DNA of 64,000 nucleotides from Nemophila menziesii (taxonomy: Eukaryota > Streptophyta > Magnoliopsida > Boraginales > Hydrophyllaceae): contig JARWIR010000051.1 in NCBI GenBank assembly GCA_029959085.1, positions 1,426,001-1,490,000 on the forward strand. Direction: 5' to 3'. The position numbers and the translations under genes are program-made. A model generated the notes under the pieces. It was given only the letters and a program-made list of their open reading frames with translations, searched no databases and had not been told where the DNA came from. Positions 20,236 through 33,259 of the stretch are shown piece by piece (the first letter of the stretch is position 1; every line of letters begins with the position of its first letter).

Positions 20236-22415
20236 CTGTACTATTGAGTGATCGTAAAACCCAAATTTTTAAAGTTCTCCTGGGGTATGGGCAATACTGG
20301 TATGTATATATATTAATAGTAGATATGATTATGTTGGGCATATTTACCTAACACGAAGGTTCGATATATGTTTAAATCCAAGGTAATTGATAACATTATG
20401 TTTGGTATAAACCGAAATCCCGCGTGTACGGACCACCAAATTAGGTTACTCTAGGTTGAACATGTTGTGCATACAATAATGTCAACCTACCAATAGTCCC
20501 TTACAATTTACTAATTAAGAATAAAAAGACTTGGATAATCAATTCCATACAAAAATTTCTAATTTGCAACCAACCACAAGAAATACTGGAAATATGATAA
20601 AACTTGAATCGCAATAGATATCTTAAAATTCAAAGTTGTGTGAAAATACAAGAAAAAATTGTATATTATATGTGAACCCAGAAGAATAATCCATACGCGC
20701 CACCAAATTTTTTTGCTAGTTATTGTTTCTAGTCAATATAGTTCCAAACTGTATATCATGCTTTGAATCTTTTTAGAAACCTAATTTAATAAACATAGAC
20801 ATATAATTCAAGTTAGAAAAAAAACTATTTATGGCACCAGACAAAAATTAAAAGAATTTTTTTTCACTGTGGTAAAAATCATACATATATAAATGAATGA
20901 TAATATCTTTGTATTAGTACCTTTTTCTTTTTGTCTTCCTGGCACCTCTCTCTTCTCATTGCCTAGGTGACAATAAAATATCCGCCACAAATAGAATATC
21001 CTTCTAGATTCTGTTAGAATATCCACATATAAAAAATTCAAAAGCACAAAGATGAAAGCTATGTCAAAAGTCAATTAAGTAAAATTTAATATCTAATTCA
21101 TTCATTCTTATACTCTATCCTAAAATTTGGTCTTCTTCTAGGAATGTGTTTCCCTTCATTAATTCAAGATCAATGTTTATAATAAATTTATGGATCTCAC
21201 CAACAAGGTTTGTTATGTAGATATTTTTGACAGATCAATTTCAATATTATTACGAATGTATTACTTTCACAAGTTTAAGAATAACAACAAAATGTAAATT
21301 GTATAGTATAAAGTCTAGATAGCTTACTTTGACGATCCTTGCATAAAAGGTTAGATTGAAATAATCTCAAGTAGATACCATCATGCACTTTCATAGTCAT
21401 CATTTATTTGTCACATCTGCACATAACAAATAAAATACATTTTATACAAGATAAGATATTTATTATTAGCTTTTGAAATCATTTAAAAACAATAAATTAT
21501 CATAAACTAAAGAAAGAAGATAAAAAATAAGTTGTGTGATACCATCTGATTTTGAATATGGTTGTGGTGAAATTATCTTTTCCACACCTATTTGTGATGT
21601 TTCTCCCTCCAATGTCTTGGCAACATCAATTTCTGCAAGGCCATATCTGGATTAGTATCCCATATTTAGATATGAGATAATTGATTTAGCATATTTTGTT
21701 ACAAACTTACAATATATTCAATTATACCATCCTCATAAATTTCCCTTACATATAAAAAATTATTTATCTTAATGCCAAAAAGAAATCAGCATTCTCCAAA
21801 ATAATTTACAAACAACCAATTTTGATTTTATATATATTGTTAGAATACTTTTTACATTTTTTGATACATTAATAGCAGCAAGAATCCAACATACACAAAA
21901 GGAAAATGTTCAAATTAAAAAAAATATATTATAAATATTCCTACATTCACATGTTTCACAAATCCAAAATCCTGAAAACCAAGGATAGGATATGAAGAAA
22001 TAATCTTACTTGTGCACTTTGCTAATTTTACATATATGGAATCTTATAATAGTGACAAACCAACATCACCACAATATCACAAATCATATCCAACAAATGA
22101 CACAAATTATGTCAAAAGTTCTTTAAATACAACTATAACAATATTATATATATATATATGGTTAATGGTAGAGTAACCTTTAATATACACGTATAAGATA
22201 AATAAAATATTACTTTATATACATATAATATTGAAGTTGAAATTTAAAATATCGAAAAAGAAAAATAAATATGAAACACTATATAAACGCATATTTAAAT
22301 ATAATAAATTTAGAGCATATATTATATACATAAGAAATTTGATAAATTTAATGCTATGTAAACAAAATCCTTTGAAACTTTATGCTCCAACTTTGATGTT
22401 TATCCAAAAAAACTC

Positions 22416-22417
<2 letters not shown>
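20236..22417. other. AT-rich DNA without recognisable genes
   Basis: Only short chance frames are present. I see no domain, splice pattern or element end that I can defend. Confidence 0.4.

Positions 22418-22481
<64 letters not shown>
22418..22481. repeat. (TA)n microsatellite
   Basis: About 31 TA units. They also generate a spurious alternating Tyr/Ile protein frame. Confidence 0.95.
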
Positions 22482-22484
<3 letters not shown>

Positions 22485-22841
22485 CTAAAAATTCACAAAT
22501 AAACAAACAATGAAAGATAAATATAATACAAATTTATATATGTGTTGTTATTCTTCTAGTCAATTTCTTAAAATACATATTACGAAAAATATATTAGAGA
22601 AATCATATTCAAATATAAATTTCATAAATCTCAAAATTAATGGATAAGTCATTTTAGTAAAATAATAAATATTTTCACCAAATTATGATCTATAATGTAT
22701 AGACACATCAGAGGATACGATACCTTCTTTGGTATGAACAATTGGCTAAAAATATCACTTTGTTACGAAAACGGAAAATAGTATATATAAATTATAATAT
22801 ATAAAATACGTAATGACTCAACTATGATATATATTAAATTA

Positions 22842-23023
22842 GAGTAATGCTAGGTATCACCCAAAAAGTAATCACCCAAATATCACCTTCCTAGGTGGTC
22901 CAATTAAACTGTTTCTCTTTCCTAATTACTTTTTTTCTCTCTCTTATGTGAAACTGTTTAATTGGACCACCTAAGAAGGTGATATTTGGGTGATCACTTT
23001 TTCGGTGATACCCATCATTACCC
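22842..23023. mobile_element. Mutator-like MITE copy 1 (182 bp, 9-bp TSD)
   Basis: Long terminal inverted repeats of about 75 bp, beginning GAGTAATGCTAGGTATCACCC on the left and GGGTAATGATGGGTATCACC on the complement of the right end, meet around a short C/T-rich centre. Both sides are flanked by ATTAAATTA (22833-22841 and 23024-23032), a perfect 9-bp target duplication typical of Mutator superfamily insertions. It has no coding capacity. Related copies are at 61546-61737 and 61996-62153. Confidence 0.85.
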
Positions 23024-23032
23024 ATTAAATTA

Positions 23033-24979
23033 AGACAATATATGTATGTATGTATATTGTTTTTTAAATAATTCTTCTAGGACCTTTCCCGAGAAATATA
23101 TTAAACACAAAATTATATTAGAGATATTATATTGAAATATAAATTTCATATTTCTCAAAATCAACGGACTATTCATTTTAAGAAAGTAGTTTGTATTTTC
23201 ACCAGTTTACTATCTAAGTTGCATATATACATAAGGGGATACTAATATATAACAATTGGGTTTTTGGGATGAACCTTTGCTAAAAACAATCACTTTTTTA
23301 CAAGAGGGACAAGTAGTATATAATTGGTTCGAAGGTCAGAGAGTTCCTAGGTCATAAGCTAATACCATTAAAAAGGGTAAAACTCCCAACAGAACGTGCC
23401 ACTAGTTAGAGAAGATAAAAACTGCTAATGAAAATTGCCAAAAATGATAAAATTATAACATAAAAAATTAAAATTATGATGGAAATGATTGAAACTAGTG
23501 ATAAAATGATATACAAAAACATATATAACTAAATTTTAAAAGAGTTGCATGAAACTAACTATACCATTCCCACAAAGCAAAGGGCAGGAGATCAATTTTA
23601 TCTTATCAGAATACATTTGAAAGAATTCTCAAAAGTAAGATATAAAATTAAACACACATTAATTTTTTATTAAACATATATCATCATCTTCTATAAAATT
23701 CAAATAATATAGATCAAGGAACTATGAAAAGTGAATTATATAGGGAAATTTACAAAGCATTACCACTTACACTTTTTACTCCATATATATCCACTATTGA
23801 AATTTGCACTTATCATCCATGACTAACACAATCTTTAGACTAGAAATATGTTTTTCTGGAGACTTGCTAGCTTAAACAAATACTGACAATATATTGCAAA
23901 GAACAAATTTTCAAAGAAAAAAAATTAAGGATATAATTTTACACAACAAGGATCGGTATCTAAAGTTTCGATATTTACTAATTGATTTTAATCACTAATA
24001 TGATTATTTAACCTCGATTTATATTTAAGAAACTTGTACTCTATTTTTCTTTATATATTTAATACATTTACACTATTATGATATTCTTAATCACAATTTC
24101 TTAATTTTATAAAACTAAGATCGAACCAATCAAGAATTCACAAAAGTTAGAAGATAAAAAGTTGTAAAGATAACAATTTAATAACTAGTATTACAGAATC
24201 AAAAATATTTGAGTATAAGAAACACACAATAGAGCATTTTTTATAACCCTAATAAACTCAAAAATTTAGAGCATATCATAAAAAATCAATTATTTATTTG
24301 AATAAATATAGTATTATTGAAAAGATGATTAAGAATAAAAAATTAAATAATTACCTTGAAATATCAATTGAAATGTTATGATCAGCGATCTGATATGATA
24401 TGCAAGATAGAGAATCATAATTTTTCTAGAGATTGGAACATAATGAAGACGAAGGATCAAAATTGAGATTATGGAAAACTGATTTGCCTCTTTTGAGACG
24501 TGTCTTCGGTGTAGAAAAAGATTAAAAAAATTGGCACTATGTATCTATGTCTCAAGGCGGCAGGGTTAGGGTTTCCTGAAAATCGTCTATATTATTTATA
24601 GTGCTAAGTAGATCAAATTTTAGAAAAAATAGATATCATTTAAAAAAAATTGCAATTGATTTTTTATTTTTTTATATTTTTCCTAAGACCGACCAGGAAA
24701 GGCCTTTTAAGTTACTCCTCTATGTCACTCTAGGTAATTTATGGTGTGGGCATATAAAATAAAACGTTCCTCCCTAACTATTACAAAATTTGAATATTTC
24801 TCAATAAATATATGGACCATAATGTAGAGCATATACGTTAATTTTTTTTTGTTCTAAGCATATACGTTAAAATAGAAACCTAATCTGCATTACAATTTCA
24901 AAAAATCGTATAATAATTTCTCATTGAAGTCCTTAAACACACAGTTAGTCCTACTTTCGGTTGGTTTGTTCCAAAGTTT
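23033..24979. other. AT-rich DNA without recognisable genes
   Basis: No domain-bearing frame, LTR end or inverted repeat found between the MITE and the Copia element. Confidence 0.4.
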
Positions 24980-25700
24980 TGTTGGAATTATTAAATAATA
25001 GACAATTAATTTTATTAATTCTTTCATACTCTTGAGAGAAGTGGAAAAAACTATGTGTGTACAATTAATCCTATATACGAATTGAGAAAACACAATTGAA
25101 ATTTATTTAAATAATTCATTTTTCTTGATGATAAATTAATGACTCTTTATTTCTGTTGTTACAGGAGTTACCAAAACTTGGTAAAAAAAAAAACGGCTAG
25201 CTTTATGAGAATTAAAGATCATTTATCACCATCCATTGATAAGCATTTATGTGACGGTTTTTTGTCTTGTCATTTCCTCTATAAATAATTACTATGTCAC
25301 TTACATTTTTAGAGAATAGGAAAACATAATTTTAGAGAAAATGAAAAAGTTATTCTAGAGAGAATAGGAAAAAACAATTATAGAGAGAATACAAAAATTA
25401 TTCAAGAAGGAATATAGAATAGAACGTAGATGAAAATTAAGAACCAGAATAGATTACTCTACTTCTCTCACAAATTTTTGATATAATATAGAGTAGAAAT
25501 TGTTAGAGATAACCGGTACGACCGTAATATCTTTTTAGCGCAAGTCATATATCGTATAATATTTTTTGTATTCCGTGTAAGTGTTTGTCTTTCAATTTAT
25601 TGTAATAAGTGTAGTGTTACTTTAATTGAAAAGTATGTTATGTTTTTTGGAACTCTATTTTACTAATTTTTCAAACCAATGATTGTTATTTTTTTCAACA
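24980..25700 (+). repeat. Copia 5' LTR (721 bp)
   Basis: Starts TGTTGGAATTATT, ends TTTTTCAACA. A TATA box (CTATAAATAA) is near 25279-25288. It pairs with 29094-29813. Confidence 0.85.
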
Positions 25701-25744
25701 ATTTAAATAGATACTTTTACTGTCACTGGTAGTAAAATGGTTTT

Positions 25745-26190
25745 TCTATAACGGCGGTTGCTTCATCCTTGAATGCAAGAACCATTCCCGACGTGATTAA
25801 GTTGAAGTCTTTCAATGGTTCCAACTACAAACGTTAGGCACAAAAGCCACTGATATGACTTGAACAACATGAACTAGACCTTGTCGTGCCATTGAGGCCA
25901 ATGGGGAATATACCAAAGAATTACATGCTAGGTTTCTGGCTCTCGAAGTTGGGTTCAAGAAAACTATTTCAGTGATTAGGTGATGGATCTTGGATAACGT
26001 GATGAACCCCACCTTTTATTTGTGTGATGTTAAGAAGTACACAAAGACTATCCATGAAATGGTTCAGAAAAGGCATGGGGTGATGATGCTGATGAGAAGA
26101 AATACTCCACGGGGAAATGACCCAACAAGATCCAGTTAGTCCCATACAAGTCGAAAAGTGAATCAACTCAAGAGTAAGTCCTTATTTTTA
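25745..26190 (+). pseudogene. gag: Copia gag fragment, degenerate
   Basis: The plus frame reads TIPDVIKLKSFNGSNYKR then a stop, followed by QKPLI, a stop and LEQHELDLVV, the opening of plant Copia gag proteins. After a frameshift, WILDNVMNPTFYLCDVKKY and TIHEMVQKRH fit the UBN2-type gag core. At least two in-frame stops and a frameshift make it non-functional. The next kilobase up to the nested LTR has no recognisable Copia domain. Confidence 0.6.
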
Positions 26191-26951
26191 CATATTTAAA
26201 TAAGTTTTAGAATTACTTTGACCCTTACTTGCTTATACAACCACCCTTCGACTCTTGTTCCACTAACTATCATTCACAAACATGACTATACACCAGTTGG
26301 ATGTTAATTCTATATGTGAATGAAAATGTAGAGATCTATATAGTGCAACTTGAAGGGTTGTTAGTTTTGGATTAAGGGGATAAAGTATGAAAACTGAGGA
26401 AATCATTTTGTGTTTTAAATGGCCATCTTGCTAACGAAATAGTATCTCAATAAAAGATGGATCAGTTTGTGTTACACTTTTTTCAATATGTATATGACAT
26501 GAGCCACTTATGGTACTTTCATTCATGGGAGTTACTTCTTTTATTATTCTATTTGAGAATAAAACATATGGGGGGAGCTGATCCTAAGGATAAAATACAT
26601 TAGAGTCAATAATGGAATTTACCTTAGTCAGTCTCACTATGTTGGAAAGGCTTGATTTTTTGATGTAGGGCCTGCCAAAACTCCTTATAATACGAGTATT
26701 CATGTATTAAAGAATTGTAGGGGGGTGTATCCTTAATGAATGTAAAGAAATCAAGTGAGGACCACTAGGTCAGTTTTTGTCATTTGATAAAGTACATGAG
26801 AGGTACTATTGATCTAAATCTTCATTCTAACAAAATACATGTGGTTTTGAAGTATTTTTGTAGAATATCATGTAATAGACTTATTGAAGCTTAGCCAACA
26901 TGGCGTAAACTGTGCATAAATGAACATATTAACACTTAATGAATTCATAGC
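26191..26951 (+). other. Copia internal region, non-coding
   Basis: No pol domains seen. It ends with ATAGC (26947-26951), the left target duplication of the nested solo LTR. Confidence 0.5.
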
Positions 26952-28483
26952 TGGTGTCGCGTAGGGTGTGATAAAATTAAGATAAAATAAAGTCTAGAAA
27001 ACTACGCACTCTCACCCTAGACAGGCACAGTACTGCAAGTATTACAGGACGTGTGCAAGTTTTAGTTAGTAAGTTGAGTACGTTCTCAGGGACTTAAGTG
27101 TGCTAGTCGGATAGGTAACGATTGCGAGTAAGCAATAAATAATTAAGAGACAGAAAATTAAAGAGAGTAATTCGAAAATAACTAATTAAAACTAGGAAAA
27201 TAAAGACAATAAAATAAAATACGAGGAATATGAGATGAGAGATATAGCTTAGGTTTTGCTAGTGTGCACTAATCCTTTTAATTCTTTCTATTAGATCTAG
27301 TTAATAAGGGAGAATATTAGCTCTTGTATACTTAGTCAGGATTCTAAATTCCCATTCCTTAGACCTTGAGAGCGACTAAGGGGGCTACAGACACACCACG
27401 AGGCTGGTTCAAATAGGGTTATCAAACGCTACTAAGGCCCTAAGCAATCAATTTCCATACATGGTGATAGTGATTAAATCATACCCTAATGACTATCTAG
27501 TTAGAATCAGTTTTGTCAGGACTAATATCGACACTAGACGTTATGTGGTGTTTCAATAATTAGACACCCAGTTAAGGTGATCATCTAATTACTATTAAGA
27601 AAATCCTAAAGTGATCAGTTCTAGGACAGACAATAAATCAAAACACATAAATAAATATAAAGGTAAGAAGCTAATATCAGATTAAAACATGTAATTCCCA
27701 AAGAAACTTAGATAGAAAGGAATTAGAATTCGTAGATTATACATGATGCAAACCCCAAGCTATGGGAAGTTTAGTTCATACCTGATGGAAATAAACTAAA
27801 AGAAATTACAAAAGACATCATCTTGCTCTCTACAATAAACTGGAAGAATAAAACCTTAAGAACTAATTACTATGAGGCAAGGATGATTTACAAGTGATAT
27901 AAGGGTGTATTTATAGGTGTTTAGAAGACCTAATTCGTTTTCTTGAGGGAGAGGTTAAGTAATAGACTCCAAGCCCAACTCAAATTCGTATGGAAATTAA
28001 GATAATTATTGCTGACTTGTTTTGATCATATCTTCTTCGTTATTGGTCGGTTTTTAGCCCACAAGATACCAAAAGAATCCTCACAGAATTATCTACGTCC
28101 CTATGAAAGGAATTTTCCAAAATCGGCTTGCTTTTGGAGTTATCGCCACTTCTTCAGGCGTAGCTGCAGAAATTCAGATTTAGGCAAATTTTCCTTTTCC
28201 ATGATTTTAGCTTTTGTTTCCTTTATATCCAATTACCATGCTAATCTCTTTCCATATCTTGTGGTCTATGACTTGGACTCTAATTAATCTCCATAATTAT
28301 CTTTAAAGTTTCACACTAAATAAATAATTAAACCCAATATGCTCTAAAAATATTATTTTACTAAATCAAGACTCAAAATAGGAAAGTGCGCTATTTCTCA
28401 AGAAAATCGACTATTATGACTTCTAAATCACTAAAAATGATGTCTCATCCTAATATAAATCTATCACAAATGAGGAGACATCA
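26952..28483 (-). mobile_element. Solo LTR of Athila-like family (1532 bp, TSD ATAGC)
   Basis: On the minus strand it runs from TGATGTCTC to CGCGACACCA, matching LTRs A and B in ends and order of landmarks, with TTTATAGG (minus TATA box) near 27912. Identical ATAGC at 26947-26951 and 28484-28488 shows a clean insertion into the Copia internal region. No internal sequence is present, as expected after LTR-LTR recombination. Confidence 0.9.
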
Positions 28484-28488
28484 ATAGC

Positions 28489-29093
28489 CATGTTTGGTGG
28501 TCCTATCGAGACGGACTTGATGAATTCATCATGGAGGTTGTTTGTATATTGCTCATACTTAATGAATTTATAGCCATGTGTGGCGTTCCTATTGAGACAG
28601 ACTTGATGCATTCACCGTTGAGGTTGTTGTATATTGATTATAATATGACTTCAAGAAGACGTCCTTGATGTTTTAAAGGGATGAGTTTTTAGACTCACCT
28701 CAAATTCATAGCCCGTAAAGGTGGTTTTAAAGAGTAAGGACTTGATGAGTTCACGATACACATAATGAGGCTGAGCTTTATTGCTCTCAATGATCTCAAA
28801 AACCGAGATGGGTCGGTTAATGAACTAGACGCTCTTGGAGATCACCTATGTGTAAGGAAAAGGTGATGTTTGAGGAATCTGTAACTATCAGCCGGGTAGA
28901 GTATGTGATGTGAGGGTCTCGATCGAAACCGTCAAGTTTAAGAGTACGTTCACTTGATATGTTTTTGGTGGTTGTCTCACTTCACTACGTGTCAATTCAA
29001 ATCGAAAGATATTGACACTTAAGTACAATTCACCCAACTGATGACAATTATGGAAACTTGTTCACCTCTCTCCCAAGGACCCTGAGTGGGGAT
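28489..29093 (+). other. Copia internal region with partial tandem duplication
   Basis: Two copies, about 80 bp apart, of a unit beginning TTAATGAATT(C/T)ATAGCCATGT and containing GAGAC(G/A)GACTTGATG are visible once the solo LTR is removed (first near 26937 plus 28484, second near 28557). The region ends in the polypurine tract at 29084-29093. No coding frame is recognised. Confidence 0.5.
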
Positions 29094-29813
29094 TGTTGAA
29101 ATTATTAAAAATAGACAATTTATTTTATTAATTCTTTCATGCTCTTGGGAGATGTGGAAAAGACTATGTTTGTTCTATTACTCCCAAATTAGAATTTGAG
29201 AAAAAACAATTCGAAATTATTTAATATTAAATAATTCATTTTTCTTGATGACAAATTAATGGCCCTTGATTGCAGATTAATGGCTTTTTATTTCAGTTGT
29301 TGCGGGAGTTACCAAAACTTGGTAAAAAAAACGGCTAGCTTTATGAGCATTAGAGAGCATTTATCGTCAGCCATTGATGAGTCATTTATGTGACGGTTTT
29401 TTGTCTTGTCATTTCTTCTATAAATAGTGATTATGTCACTTGCATTTTCAGAGAAGAAGATAAAATAATTCTAGAAAGAATAGGAAAAAACTATTCTAGA
29501 GAGAATAGAAAAAACTATTTCAAGAAGGAATATAGAATTGAATGTAGACGAAAACTAAGAACCAGGAAAGACTAATTTACGTCTCTTTCAAATTTCTGAT
29601 ATAATATAGAGTAGAAATTGTTAGAGATAAGCGGTACGCCCGGAATATATTTTTAACGTAAGTCATATACCATGTAATCGTTTCTGTATTCCATGTAAGT
29701 TTTTGTCTTTTTCAATTTATTGTAATAAGTGTGGTGTTACTTTAATTGAAAAGCTTTTTTTTGGAATTCTATTTTACTAGTTTTGCAAACCAGTAATGCT
29801 ATTTTTTCCAACA
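29094..29813 (+). repeat. Copia 3' LTR (720 bp)
   Basis: Starts TGTTGAAATTATT, ends TTTCCAACA. TATA box CTATAAATAG near 29419-29428. Followed by target duplication AGTTT. Confidence 0.85.
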
Positions 29814-29818
29814 AGTTT

Positions 29819-31060
29819 CTGTCTATATTAAGTTTTAACCTAGTAAGAGGTTTTGTCAGTTTTACTCGTATATTAGCCATTGAAAAAAATAGTACACCTA
29901 TATTCTTTTCTTTACCCTAGACCCTTAAAAACATGAATACCTAATTCCATATGATATCGTGAAATTCTCTAGGGTTAAATTTTTTGTTTTTCGATCATAT
30001 AGAAACCGATTTACGTCCAACCAAATATGTTAGATCGTTTCCATTGCGATTCATCTAATTCTTTCTGGACCAATAATAAGTTGGAAGACAACAACAACAT
30101 CCACTAAAGATGATTGAATAGGCAACTAGAAACTTCGTTGTCTAACATATTTATACACTCATGCTTCTGTTGTTGGTCTGAAGTTCCAGGCTTATAGTCT
30201 TGTTTGTTAGTTGTACTACTCCTCTAGTGGTATTGTCAACTTGATCAGTGTTAAACTAAAACAAGTGATTTATTGTCCTCTAGTGTAGTTGCAACCTCGT
30301 CAACCTCGTATCAAGTGATTCCTTGACTACTCTAGATTTTCGCACCTTGTACTCAAACACAATACAATAATCCCACTTTATGAAAGTATTTCGTCTCGGC
30401 CTGTGGGGTTTTCACATAAAATGGACAAGTCGTGTTGTCTCACCTGTAACTTCCTAGTCCTAACTAGGAATGAAGTTCAATTTGGAACAACACAAACCAG
30501 ACTTCAACCATATTAATTATAACCGCTTATCTTCCTAAAAATCCTATTTTATAAATTTCCCTATGTGAGTTAGGGGTCTCACAGATAAGAGGCATCTCTT
30601 TAAAATCCCAAAAACGTGAGAAACCCAAAAACCAATATTGGAAACTGGGTTTGTGATTATAGCCTCTATATTAGTATAGGCAATATTACGTATCTTGTAA
30701 ACATAACTAAAATACTCACATGAAAACTGATTAACCAACTTAAGAAAATAAAACACTAGATTAGATCTGATTTTTATCCAATCGAAAGATATCGATGGCC
30801 TTCTGAGCAAGCATAAGTAGCTGTGATATATTCCGTCTCAGATCCATTCGGTAAGACACAAATCAAGATGTTTCTATTTTCTTCCAAATATGAGAAAACG
30901 ATGCTATACATCCTTTCGTATGTGATTATAATTTATTTTGATATGAAAATTTATTCGATTTCATACTCAAGAAACATCAGACACATCATACCCATAGGCG
31001 CAAGTATTAGCTTGATAAGAAAAGAAATCATCAGGATAATAAACAGAGGTGCAAATTAGC
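29819..31060. other. Unassigned DNA between Copia element and LTR
   Basis: Two frames of about 80-90 codons on opposite strands show no domain. No element ends found. Confidence 0.35.
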
Positions 31061-33259
31061 TGGTGGCTGGTAGGGTGTGAATAAATAATAGATATAATTA
31101 AGAGAACTAATCACCCTAACCAATTATGTTACTCACTGTATCACAAATCGTACACAAGTTTTAATGATAAGTAGAGTTTGTCCTCAGAGACTACGAAAGT
31201 TAGCTAGGAACTAATGCAATTATAAAGTGAAAATAAAGAAGTTAGAAGAATAATGCGCTGAAAAGACTCTAAAATATTTGTTTGGTCTTATGACTCTAAC
31301 AATTAACTAAATAAAATAAAGACATGAAAATAAATAGAAAAGGAGAAGTAGTATGAGAGTTTAGTTCGAGATATAACAAGCAGTCCCCACTAGCCTTGTG
31401 TTATAACTTATTCATGTAAGGGAGAATTGTGTGATATGCAATAGCCAGGGTTCTATATTCCTTCTAACCCCCTTCCGGGTGGACTTAGGTGGCGACCTAA
31501 CAATTACCAGGGGACTTGGGTAAGGGTCCCTGCGCAATGATCTATGGTTAATCTTAAACCCTAATGACTATCTAATTAGGCAAGCCCTTCCCGATCACTA
31601 CCGCACACTAGACGTTTATGTGGTATTTCAATAATTATACACCCCTTCCGAATGACCACCTAACTACTATTATGGTAATTATACGTTGGCCACCGCAAGA
31701 ACTATAGACAATACATTAAAGCACATAAAAACAGAGATACCACAACTTTTTTCAATAAAATGTAAAAGGACATCCCAAATTCAAATATATATAAAACAAG
31801 TATAGGGTTCATACCCTTCTACTAATCTCAAGCTAAATAGAATTAGTTTATACTAGAGAAAAAAATAAAATAAATTACATAGGTGAAGGGTTGGAATGGC
31901 ATGATTGGTTGTCCAACTCCTTCTGGTCTTCTCTTCTCTTGATGTAAGCTTCTTATTAGTCTTCAAATGGTTAAGGACTGCCCAAGGATGATTTCTCTAA
32001 GGTATGAATGGATATATATATATATAGAGAGAGAGAGATAATTACACCTAGGGTCTTGAAGACACACCCCTCTTCGAGTTAGCACCCCCTCTAGGAGTCT
32101 CTTCTTACTAAAGACCTCAACAAGAATTTAACACATGAACCTAAAAACCCCATTTACAATACTACCCCCTTTTGTTTTATTTCTGCTATATATACTAAAT
32201 ATTCTATTACAAATCTTAAAAAATCATTCCCTCACCTCACAGCTTTTCTTTTCTCTCTCCTCTCTCCTCTCAACCACCACCGACACCACCTAAATGGCCA
32301 CCACCACCGCCTAAATGGCCACCACCACCACCGCTTGAAGATCCGGCGAGATCTCCTTCACCAAAGCACTCCACGAATCTCGCCGGTTTTACATTAATAC
32401 ATCGGAAAACAGCCTCCATGCTTGAGAGGAGAGCTCGCCGCCATGCTTTCTCCGTCGAGCTCGATGGAGGTGTTGCTGGTTCGAGCTCGCCGCCATGCTT
32501 CCTCGTTCGAGCTCGCCATTACAGATCTGTGAAGAGAGCTCCATTCGCGCAGCCATGGATGCTCTGAAGAAGATGAAGCTGCTGCCGCCGATTTCTGCTG
32601 CCTAGGGTTCCGCCATGGTTGCTAGGGTTCGGAATCTGTTCGAAGCTTCACCACCGTAGCTTGCTGCATCTTCAGTCGCCGGAAAATGAGAGACCACCGA
32701 ATTTAGTAGTAATCCCCAAGTTAAGGAGTTATAAACTTACCGAAATTCGTATTCCCTAAATTGTAGGACAAAATAAACCTTTGTAGATATTGATTTGGTC
32801 AACTCTCCTTCGTTACTTATTGGAATTTAATGTTCTTTATATGAAAACGACCGTGTTTGGAAGATATATCTACTAATATATATATATCTCCACCTAATTC
32901 CAGACCTAATTTCTGCAACAATTTAATTAATTGACGTATGTGCAGTTTTAGCAGCTTCTTTACTTTCCAAATATATCCAAACTCTTCCTTTTTTATTTTG
33001 ACTAAGGGATTTCCTTTACTTTTCCACTTAAAATCAGTTTCCATAGATGTAATAGCTTCCATATACCTAAGTGCTACACAAATAACACACAAATAATACA
33101 CAAATTACGCGTAAAAGCTCACAAAATAGCAAAACACCTAAAAGTAGCCAAGAAAGTGTAAAGTCTCAATAAATGGGAAAAATTCCCAAAATTAAATACT
33201 AAATACCTTTGAAATGATGTCTCAAGTATAGATTAATATATCAAAATATGGAGACATCA
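31061..33259 (-). mobile_element. Divergent Athila-like LTR interrupted by a repeat insertion
   Basis: Left end TGGTGGCTGGTAGGGTGTG and right end GGAGACATCA match the ends of the other LTRs, and the first 900 bases follow the same order (AAGTTTTAATGATAAG, CAGGGTTCTATATTCC, CCCCTTCCGA). It is about 650 bp longer than its relatives because of an inserted block at about 32030-32720. The flanks TTAGC and ACAGC agree at three of five bases, so the target duplication is only suggestive. No internal region is present, so it is probably a solo LTR. Confidence 0.65.
32030..32720 (+). repeat. GGGTCTTGAA repeat family, copy 1
   Basis: Begins after a TA/GA microsatellite with CCTAGGGTCTTGAA (32047-32060), then C-rich and CTCTCT-rich sequence, then a strikingly GC-rich block (32280-32690) with repeated GCCACCACCACC, GCTCGCCGCCATGCTT and GCCATGG words. 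Copies with the same head are at 40003 and 59347. It looks like the 5' part of a transposon or captured gene, but no protein is recognisable. Confidence 0.45.

Larger units (their letters stand above)
24980..29813 (+). mobile_element. Non-autonomous Copia-type LTR element carrying a nested solo LTR
   Basis: Two 720-bp LTRs starting TGTTG and ending CAACA flank an internal region of about 3.4 kb. The 5-bp target duplication AGTTT is present at 24975-24979 and 29814-29818. A polypurine-like GAGTGGGGAT lies directly before the 3' LTR, setting plus orientation. Only a decayed gag is recognisable. There is no integrase, RT or RNase H, even after subtracting the 1532-bp nested solo LTR. The LTRs differ from each other at many positions and by short indels, so the insertion is old. 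Confidence 0.85.

Noticed and set aside
22231..22488. 85-residue frame with a long alternating Tyr-Ile tail
   Set aside because: The tail is the translation of a (TA)n microsatellite; the rest is AT-rich with no domain.
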